A stretch of DNA of 64,000 bases, from contig NZ_JAAOTJ010000008.1 in NCBI RefSeq assembly GCF_011297335.1, positions 124,001 through 188,000 of the forward strand, in the 5' to 3' direction. The stretch comes from Catellatospora methionotrophica (GTDB taxonomy: Bacteria > Actinomycetota > Actinomycetes > Mycobacteriales > Micromonosporaceae). This document shows, in pieces, positions 57,830 to 64,000 of the stretch; the stretch's first letter is position 1, and the number at the start of each line of letters is the position of its first letter. The notes beneath the pieces were generated by a model. The model was not told where the DNA came from. It worked only from the letters and a program-made list of their open reading frames with translations, and did no database searches. The position numbers were made by a program, and so were the translations under genes.

Positions 57830-58947
57830 CCGGCCCCCGCGAGCCGATGACGCTCGACGGCGGCACGGTGCGCCTGCGGCCGTGGCGCATCCGTGATGCC
57901 GAGCAGCTGCAGGCGGCCTGCGACGACCCGGTGACGGCACACTTCATGGCGCAGATGCCCGCGCCTTACACGATGGCCGATGCCCGGTGGTGGATCGCCG
58001 AGGGTTCGCCGGCGACCTGGCAGCAGGGCGAGGCGACCTGGGCGGTGGTCGATCCGGTTACCGACGAGGTGCTGGGCGGGGCCGGGCTGGACCACCTGCA
58101 GGAGGACCGCCGCCAGGCCGAGGTCGGCTACTGGGTCGCGCCGTGGGCCCGCCGCCGGGGCGTCGCCACCGCGGTAGCCCGCACCATCACCGACTGGGCG
58201 TTCGGCACGCTGGGCGTGACCCGCATGGAGTTGCTGACGGTGCCGTCGAACGCGGCCAGCCAGCGGGTCGCACTGGCGGCGGGCTTCACCCGCGAGGGGG
58301 TACGCCGTGGCGCGGCGACCCGCCGCGACGGCTCGCCGGGCGACTACGCCGTGTTCGTCCGGCTGCCGAGCGACCCGCCCGGCCCGGTGCCGCCCGGCCT
58401 GCCCGACTTCCCCGGCGGCGAGCTGACCGACGGGCAGGTGCGGCTGCGCCGGATCACCCCGGCCGACGCCGAGGACTACTTCACGCTGGCCGAGCTGCCC
58501 GAGGTGGCCCGCAGCAACGTGGGCGGCCCGACCACCCTGGACGGGGTGCGCGAGCGCTGCGCTCGCGCCGAGTCGGACTGGCTCGAGGGCATCCGCGCCA
58601 CCTGCGTCATCCTGGACGCCGGAAGCGGCGCGTTCGCCGGTGAGATCGGCCTGTACTACCAGGAGCGCTTCCTGCAGCAGGCCGTCCTCGGGTATGCGCT
58701 GCGCCCGGAGTTCCGTGGCCAGGGCATGGCCACCCGCGCCGCGCGGCTGCTCAGCGACTGGGCGATGGAGCAGGCGGGCGTCGTGCGCGTGGTCGCGGGG
58801 ACGTTCCCGTACAACGAGGCGTCGCGGCGGGTGCTGGGGCGGGCCGGATTCGAGCTCGAAGGCACGTTGAAGGCACGGCTGCCCGCGAACGACGGCACCC
58901 GCACGGACGACATCCAGTTCGTACGGATCGCCGAGAAACACCGCTGA
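57826..58947 (+). CDS. Tandem-domain GNAT acetyltransferase
   Basis: The 373-residue protein contains two GNAT domains. Domain 1 (about residues 8-185) has the loop WARRRGVATAVARTITDW and PSNAASQRVALAAGF. Domain 2 (about 195-373) has RPEFRGQGMATRAARLLSDW and NEASRRVLGRAGFELEG. Both domains keep the acetyl-CoA loop, so both may be active. With the preceding gene it makes three GNAT domains in a row, which suggests local duplication. Acceptors are unknown. Confidence 0.86.
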   Translation: MTGPREPMTLDGGTVRLRPWRIRDAEQLQAACDDPVTAHFMAQMPAPYTMADARWWIAEGSPATWQQGEATWAVVDPVTDEVLGGAGLDHLQEDRRQAEVGYWVAPWARRRGVATAVARTITDWAFGTLGVTRMELLTVPSNAASQRVALAAGFTREGVRRGAATRRDGSPGDYAVFVRLPSDPPGPVPPGLPDFPGGELTDGQVRLRRITPADAEDYFTLAELPEVARSNVGGPTTLDGVRERCARAESDWLEGIRATCVILDAGSGAFAGEIGLYYQERFLQQAVLGYALRPEFRGQGMATRAARLLSDWAMEQAGVVRVVAGTFPYNEASRRVLGRAGFELEGTLKARLPANDGTRTDDIQFVRIAEKHR

Positions 58948-58955
58948 CATGAGAA

Positions 58956-58989
58956 TCGGCCTGCCCCGTCCGAGGACGGGGCAGGCCGA
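58956..58989. terminator. Bidirectional terminator
   Basis: The 15-base arms (58956-58970 and 58975-58989) are perfectly complementary around CGAG. The hairpin separates the convergent GNAT and hpf genes. Confidence 0.85.
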
Positions 58990-59004
58990 AGCCTGCCTAT
59001 CGAG

Positions 59005-59640
59005 TCACCAGGCCAGCGTCAGCAGGCCGTAGTCGTACGCCTTGCGGCGGTAGACGACGCACGGCCGTCCGCTGTCCTTGTCGTGGAACAGGTAGAAGTC
59101 GTGCCCGACCAGTTCCATCTGGTACAGCGCGTCGTCGACCGTCATCGGCTCGCCGGAGAACTCCTTCTCCCGCACGATGTGCCACGGCTGGTCCTGGTCC
59201 TCCAGGGCGTCCATCGGTCCGCCCGCGCCATTGGCGGAGCGCGCGAGCGTGGCGGTGGCCGTGCCGCCCGTGGGGGGTTCGAACAGGGCCAGGTTCGCGG
59301 TGGCCTCGGCGACGGAGACCGGGGCGCGACGGCCGCGGTGCACCCGGCGGCGGTCGGCGGCCTTGCGCAGCCGACGGTCGAGCCGATCTACGGCCTCGTC
59401 GAGTGCGGAGTAGAAGTCGCTGGCGGCACCGGTGGCGCGGATGACCGGGCCGCGGGTGACGCAGGTGATCTCGATGTGCTGGCAGGAATCGGCTTGGCGC
59501 GGGTTGCGCTCGTGGATTAGCTCGACGTCGAATTCAATGATCTTCTGGTCATAACGTTCGACTTTCTGCAGCTTGTCGGCCACATGAACCCGGAAGTGAT
59601 CCGGAACTTCAACGTTACGACCCTTGACCTCGATGTCCAC
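59005..59640 (-). CDS. hpf: Ribosome hibernation promoting factor, long form
   Basis: Long HPF that dimerises 70S ribosomes in stationary phase. The 211-residue protein starts MDIEVKGRNVEVPDHFR (S30AE domain). After a linker, its C-terminal dimerisation domain has the GEPMTVDDALYQMELVGHDF and FHDKDSGRPCVVYRRK motifs and ends YGLLTLAW. GTG 59640 has GGGAGG six bases before it; the upstream in-frame extension is rejected. Confidence 0.93.
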   Translation of the reverse strand: MDIEVKGRNVEVPDHFRVHVADKLQKVERYDQKIIEFDVELIHERNPRQADSCQHIEITCVTRGPVIRATGAASDFYSALDEAVDRLDRRLRKAADRRRVHRGRRAPVSVAEATANLALFEPPTGGTATATLARSANGAGGPMDALEDQDQPWHIVREKEFSGEPMTVDDALYQMELVGHDFYLFHDKDSGRPCVVYRRKAYDYGLLTLAW

Positions 59641-59896
59641 GCCTGACCTCCCACGGTCTGTCCGAGTGCGGAACACCCCGGCAACTGGTGTCCGGGGCGC
59701 ACTTCTCTCTATGCCCCTTCCGACGCTCTCGTCACCTCTTGCACGGTGACTTCCATCAGGTGGTTGGCTTCTGACGCTAGCCCCTTGTCAGCCACTCGTC
59801 ATCCCTTGTACCAAGACTGTTTTGACGAGATTCGCCCTTTCGGTACCGCGCGTCACGGAGCCGTCACCCAGCATCGATCCAGCCATTATCCGAAGA

Positions 59897-60625
59897 TTAC
59901 GGCCATATTGCGCGCTGCGCAGGGTATCGGCGTGTCGCGGCCAGCGTCACACACGCATCGACATGTATCCCCGCCTCCGCCAGCAGGCAAGACGCCGCCG
60001 CCAGGGTCGACCCGGTGGTCACGATGTCGTCCAGCAACACCGTCACGGACCCGGGCGCGGCGCGGCGAGTCTGCTCCACGGCCCCGCGCCGGACCACGAA
60101 GGCACCGGCGGCGGCCACGGCCCGCTGTGCCGACGTCAGGTGCGCCGAATCCGCCTTCGGCAGCGCGCGCAGCGGGGCAGCGACGGCGGCCTGCCGCCCG
60201 GCCTCGCGCAGCCGGTCGGCCGCGCCGCGGGCCAACTGCCGCATGTGGTCGCCCTGCCGGGCCCTGGCCGCCGCGGCAGTGTCGGGCACGTAGAGCAGCA
60301 GCACCGGCCGCCCCGGTCCCGCCGTCGCGGCGACCGCCTCGGCCAGCAGCGCCCCGAGGGGCCGGGCCAGCCGGTGCCGCCCGCGCTCCTTGAACGCCAG
60401 GATCAGCTCGCGCAGCGCACCGTCGTACGCCCCCAGCGCCACGCACGCGGGCAGGCCGTCCGGGGCCGGATCGGGGCGGGTCGGACTCGCGCGCAGCGCC
60501 TCGACGGCACGCGCGCAGGTCGCACAGACCTCGTGGCGCAGCGCCTGCTCGGACCGCCCGCAACCGGCACACGGCGCGGGCAGCACGAGATCGGCCAGTG
60601 CCTGCCAGAGCGCCCCTACCGGCAC
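59897..60625 (-). CDS. ComF family phosphoribosyltransferase-like protein
   Basis: The 242-residue protein has an N-terminal zinc-finger-like region (PAPCAGCGRSEQALRHEVCA with a following CxxC) and a C-terminal PRTase domain (VTVLLDDIVTTGSTLAAASC). ComF proteins are linked to DNA uptake in competent bacteria, but in actinobacteria the role is unclear. It starts 3 bases after the lpqB stop, so it belongs to the mtrAB-lpqB operon. Confidence 0.88.
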   Translation of the reverse strand: MPVGALWQALADLVLPAPCAGCGRSEQALRHEVCATCARAVEALRASPTRPDPAPDGLPACVALGAYDGALRELILAFKERGRHRLARPLGALLAEAVAATAGPGRPVLLLYVPDTAAAARARQGDHMRQLARGAADRLREAGRQAAVAAPLRALPKADSAHLTSAQRAVAAAGAFVVRRGAVEQTRRAAPGSVTVLLDDIVTTGSTLAAASCLLAEAGIHVDACVTLAATRRYPAQRAIWP

Positions 60626-60628
60626 GGC

Positions 60629-62497
60629 TCAGCCCTCGAAGGAGGCGGCCGTGACGGTCGGTTCCACCGGCGGTTGCGGCGACGAGGACGAGGATGGGTC
60701 CGGTGTGGGCGACGGAGTCAGCGGCGATGGGATCAACAGGAACTCCTTGCGCACCGGCGACAGGGTTCCGGTGAACACCTCGTTCGCGCGGCCGTCGACG
60801 TCAAGCAGGACGTCACCGCTGGTCTCGGTGCGCCCGGCGTTGCCGACGTACGCCGTGAGGTTCTTGATGACGGCTTTGCGTCCGGTCGGGAAGGTGCGCT
60901 CGATCGCGCCGTCGATGGTCACGTGCGCCAGCTCGGCCACATCGCCGACCGTGCTGACCACCACCATGTCCTCGCGCAGGAAGGCCACCTCGCGCAGCCG
61001 ACCGGCCAGGCTGCTCGGCACCTTGCGCGGCTTGCCGACCTTGAAGGCGTTGAGCTTGGCACTGGCTCGCAGCAGCGGGGCGACGTAGAGCTGGCCGTTG
61101 ATGACCAGTGCCATCCGGCGCCCGTCCGGCGCGACGCTCACTCCGGTGATCTTTCCGTGCGCGGTGGCCAGCGAGTCGTCGACCGGGATCGCGGCCGTGC
61201 CGTGCACGGGCACCGCCCAGAGCTGCCGGTCGGCCAGCACCAGGGCGGCGGTGCCCGCCCGGTCCAGCCAGATCGGCCGGGAGATCGACGTGGCGATCAG
61301 CCCGGTGCTGTGGATCGTCGGCTTGGCCACGGTGTCGTTGGCGGTCGACTTGTCCCGCAGGTCGCTGCGCGGACCGATGTACAGCTGCTGTTTGCCGTTG
61401 CCGGTGGCACGTACGAGGGCGAACGCGGTCTCGTCCTTGGCCACGGCCGCGGAGACGACGTCGTTGTTGATGGTCGAGGACAGCGCATCCTGTAACGGTG
61501 GATGCGTCTCCCCCTGCCGGGCCAGCCGGGTGAGGACTCCGTTCACCACCGCGTACCGGTTCGGATCACGCCCACTGGTCAGCGACGCGGCGAGGTTCTT
61601 GTCGGGGAAGCGGTAGTCCGTCGCGACGTCGCGCCCTTCCAATTGCAACTGGAGCTTGCGGTCATCACCGGGCCACAGCGTCCAGTGCAGTTGGGCCGCC
61701 AGACGGTCGCGCACCGCCGCGTCGGCGATGGCGCCCAGGTTGACCGTGACCTGGCTGGCGTCCTTCACGATGCTGCCCAACCGGCGGGTGCCGTCCGGCA
61801 GGCCCAGCACCGCGCCGGAGAGCCAAGCGGACGGGCCCTTCAGCAGCCAGTCGAACAACCGGTTGTCAACCTGCTCGTCCGGCACCGCCTTGGGCAGATA
61901 GCGCAGGTCCGGCACCAGTGAGGTGTTGTCGGTGTTCCAGAAGTAGATGGGCAGCCGCTGGTAGTAGGTCTCCAGCTTGTCCACGTCCAGCAGCAGTTCC
62001 TGCCGGGGATTCGTCAGCACCAGCCCTCCGCCGGGCAGCTGGGCGAACCTGAACTCGTCGGGCTTCGGCTCCCGCTCCTTGCCCTCGTACGGCAGTACCT
62101 GGCCATCGGGCGTCAGGACGCCGAGGCGCCGCATGTCCACCTCGACGGTGTCCCCCGACACCGTCATCTGTCCGACGTCGACCAGCACCACGTTGGCACC
62201 GGGGTTCCACTCGGCCTGCTGGTCGGCGGCGATGTACTGCCCCGCCGCGGCCATGATCGACTCATGGGCAGTGCCGTGATCACCCGCGGCCGCCTGCAGG
62301 AAGTCTTTGACCACCTCGGCCGGATCGGTCTCGTCCTTGCGCCACGGCGGTGGCTTGACGCTGCTGGACGAGGTCAGCCCGGGACCGGCGGACGGGCCCG
62401 GCCCGTCGCGCACCACGTCGTCGCGCACCCCGATGCCGCAACCGGCCAGGGCCAGCGCGGCCGCCCCGGCGAGCAGCGCGCTCGCGGCCCGCCTCAT
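60629..62497 (-). CDS. lpqB: Lipoprotein LpqB, MtrB-associated
   Basis: The 622-residue exported lipoprotein has a signal peptide ending in the lipobox LALAGC with lipidated C20. A GerMN-type domain (about residues 100-300; MTVSGDTVEVDMRRLGVL) and a beta-propeller-like C-terminal half follow. LpqB binds the MtrB sensor and modulates MtrA phosphorylation in mycobacteria. Its ATG overlaps the mtrB stop (ATGA). The operon order mtrB-lpqB-comF is standard in actinobacteria. Confidence 0.95.
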   Translation of the reverse strand: MRRAASALLAGAAALALAGCGIGVRDDVVRDGPGPSAGPGLTSSSSVKPPPWRKDETDPAEVVKDFLQAAAGDHGTAHESIMAAAGQYIAADQQAEWNPGANVVLVDVGQMTVSGDTVEVDMRRLGVLTPDGQVLPYEGKEREPKPDEFRFAQLPGGGLVLTNPRQELLLDVDKLETYYQRLPIYFWNTDNTSLVPDLRYLPKAVPDEQVDNRLFDWLLKGPSAWLSGAVLGLPDGTRRLGSIVKDASQVTVNLGAIADAAVRDRLAAQLHWTLWPGDDRKLQLQLEGRDVATDYRFPDKNLAASLTSGRDPNRYAVVNGVLTRLARQGETHPPLQDALSSTINNDVVSAAVAKDETAFALVRATGNGKQQLYIGPRSDLRDKSTANDTVAKPTIHSTGLIATSISRPIWLDRAGTAALVLADRQLWAVPVHGTAAIPVDDSLATAHGKITGVSVAPDGRRMALVINGQLYVAPLLRASAKLNAFKVGKPRKVPSSLAGRLREVAFLREDMVVVSTVGDVAELAHVTIDGAIERTFPTGRKAVIKNLTAYVGNAGRTETSGDVLLDVDGRANEVFTGTLSPVRKEFLLIPSPLTPSPTPDPSSSSSPQPPVEPTVTAASFEG

Positions 62498-64000
62498 GCC
62501 GCCACCTCCGCGGAGCCCTGGCGCTGGCGTGCGACGGCCACCTCGGCCGGAATCAGCGGCAGCGGCGAACCGGTCAGCCTGCCCCCGGCCCGCACCGGCA
62601 GCGTGAGCCGGAACTGTGCGCCCTTCCCGGGTGCCCCCCAGGCCTCCAGCCAGCCGCCGTGCAGCCGGGCGTCCTCCAGGCTGATCGACAGGCCGAGTCC
62701 GGTGCCACCGGTCTGCCGGGCGCGGGAGGGGTCAGCCCGCCAGAACCGGTTGAACACCAGCTTCTCCTCGCCCGGCTTCAGGCCCACGCCGTGGTCGCGC
62801 ACGGTGATCGCGATGGCCCGCGGGTCGATACCCAGGGTGACCGTGACCGGTCGGCCTTCGCCGTGGTCGACGGCGTTGCCCACCAGGTTGCGCAGGATCC
62901 GCTCGACGCGGCGCGGATCGATCTCCGCGATGACCGGCGGATCGGGTGAGACCAGTTCCAGATTGATGCCGACCCGGTCGGCCACCGACTCCAGCCGCTC
63001 GGTCACCCGGCGCACCACTGTCACCAGGTCGGTCGGCTCGGAGTCGAGCATGGCGAAGCCGGCGTCGAAGCGGCTGATCTCCAGCAGGTCGGTGAGCAGT
63101 TCCTCGAATCGGTCCAGCTCGGCCTGCAGCAGTTCCGCGCTGCGCGCCGACGCGGGATCGAAGTCCTCGCGCTGGGAGTAGAGCAGGTCGGCCGCCATCC
63201 GCACCGTGGTCAGCGGGGTACGCAACTCGTGCGACACGTCCGAGGTGAAGCGGCGCTGCAGCCGGGACATCTCCTCCAGCCGCACGATCTGGCGCTGGAG
63301 GTTGGCCGCCATCTGGTTGAAGGCGTCGGCGAGCAGCGCCATCTCGTCCTCGCCGTTGACGACCATGCGCTGATCGAGCAGTCCGGCGGACAGGCGCTGC
63401 GCCGTCCGGGCAGCGACCCGGACAGGGCTGACCGTGGCCCGCGTGACCAGCGCGGTGACCATGCCGAGCAGCAGCACCAGCGCGACACCGACGAAGCTGA
63501 CCGTCGACGTGATGTCCTTGGCCACCTCGACCTCGGTGTCGACGGGGAAGAGGTAGTAGAGCTCGACCGAACCGCCGCGCCAGCGCGGGGTGGGCACGTT
63601 CGAACCCCAGACGAGGTAGGTGTGCGTGCCGTCTCCCAGATCGGCACTGACGTACTGGAACGACCGCTCCCGGCCGATGACGGCGCTCTCGAGTTCACGG
63701 GAGATCGCGGGTCGCAGATCGAGGCCCTGCGGCCAGGCTGACCCTGTGCTGCTCAGTGCCGATGCGGCGGTCACCTGGGTGAAGCGCATCGTGACGACGA
63801 CGCCGTCCTGGCCTCCGGTCAGCGAGCTGAGCAGCCTGATCACCTGTGCGGGGGTGTCCGGGCTCTCCGGGTTCGGGATCGCGCTCAGCTGCTGCTCGGC
63901 GATCTTCACTCCGCTGATGACCTGCTTTCGCGCGTCCTGCTCAGCACCCGTGAGCAAGCTCTCCGTGCTGGTCTCGGCGATCAGGTAGCCGAAGCCGCCG
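62494..64000 (-). CDS. mtrB: Sensor histidine kinase MtrB (N-terminus beyond window)
   Basis: Sensor of the essential MtrAB system for cell-wall and division control. About 502 residues are visible; the N-terminus is cut at the right edge. An extracellular domain is followed by a transmembrane helix (SFVGVALVLLLGMVTALV), a HAMP domain (SPVRVAARTAQRLSAGLLDQ), the phospho-histidine box DVSHELRTPLTTVRMAADLL (His codon 63229-63231), and the HATPase with NLVGNAVDHGEG, DHGVGL and GTGLGLSISLEDA. MtrA would lie to the right. Confidence 0.95.
   Translation of the reverse strand, partial: GGFGYLIAETSTESLLTGAEQDARKQVISGVKIAEQQLSAIPNPESPDTPAQVIRLLSSLTGGQDGVVVTMRFTQVTAASALSSTGSAWPQGLDLRPAISRELESAVIGRERSFQYVSADLGDGTHTYLVWGSNVPTPRWRGGSVELYYLFPVDTEVEVAKDITSTVSFVGVALVLLLGMVTALVTRATVSPVRVAARTAQRLSAGLLDQRMVVNGEDEMALLADAFNQMAANLQRQIVRLEEMSRLQRRFTSDVSHELRTPLTTVRMAADLLYSQREDFDPASARSAELLQAELDRFEELLTDLLEISRFDAGFAMLDSEPTDLVTVVRRVTERLESVADRVGINLELVSPDPPVIAEIDPRRVERILRNLVGNAVDHGEGRPVTVTLGIDPRAIAITVRDHGVGLKPGEEKLVFNRFWRADPSRARQTGGTGLGLSISLEDARLHGGWLEAWGAPGKGAQFRLTLPVRAGGRLTGSPLPLIPAEVAVARQRQGSAEVAA

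Overview
The window is a high-GC actinobacterial chromosome segment. GTG starts are frequent and neighbouring genes often overlap by 1-4 bases. The gene neighbourhoods (rplM-rpsI-glmM, glmS-acpS-nnr-alr-tsaE-tsaB-rimI, prfB-ftsE-ftsX, secA with an Rv3235-like gene, mtrB-lpqB-comF-hpf) point to the Micromonosporaceae or a close relative. That family-level assignment is an inference from gene content; no rRNA gene is present. I saw no rRNA, tRNA, insertion sequence, prophage or CRISPR array, so this is mostly core chromosome with small accessory insertions.

Positions 1-15200 are housekeeping: t6A tRNA modification (tsaB, tsaE, partial rimI), cell-wall precursor enzymes (alr, glmS, glmM), NAD(P)HX repair (nnr), acpS, and ribosomal proteins L13 and S9. 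Inserted here are an amidohydrolase, a tight cluster of five DnaA-box-like sites (7667-7752), and a two-gene unit that looks like a type VII secretion substrate pair: an EspC-like helical protein with a YxxxD tail, and a WXG-headed DUF1023 alpha/beta hydrolase. Positions 15546-24533 hold a nitrate/nitrite module (narK, nirB, nirD, and a HemD fused to a winged-helix domain). It is interrupted by a nitroreductase-MarR pair and a MazF/RHH toxin-antitoxin pair. A glycine riboswitch then precedes gcvP.

Positions 28210-41044 contain a PabB-type chorismate enzyme, an anchored substrate-binding/VWA fusion protein, and a compact NRPS-independent siderophore locus (EamA transporter, two IucA/IucC synthetases, a PLP fold-III decarboxylase). 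A LysR gene is divergent from the EamA gene. A TauE/SafE permease, a 29-residue candidate membrane peptide and a secreted hydrolase follow. Next come the FtsEX division complex with an EnvC-like M23 protein, and prfB. Positions 44260-47790 form a ROK regulator / GH4 phospho-glycosidase / BadF-type sugar kinase operon for beta-glucoside or amino-sugar use without a PTS gene in view. PadR, tryptophan 2,3-dioxygenase and PruA follow, then small conserved actinobacterial proteins, SecA, GNAT acetyltransferases, the hibernation factor Hpf, ComF, LpqB and the sensor kinase MtrB, which runs off the right edge.

The most unusual non-coding features are an intergenic inverted-repeat family with core CGCAACTCTTAAA (three loci, five arms, one locus an almost perfect 63-base palindrome), a separate AT-rich inverted repeat with perfect 24-base arms (29449-29513), the DnaA-box cluster, and two candidate GlnR-type sites in front of narK and nirB.
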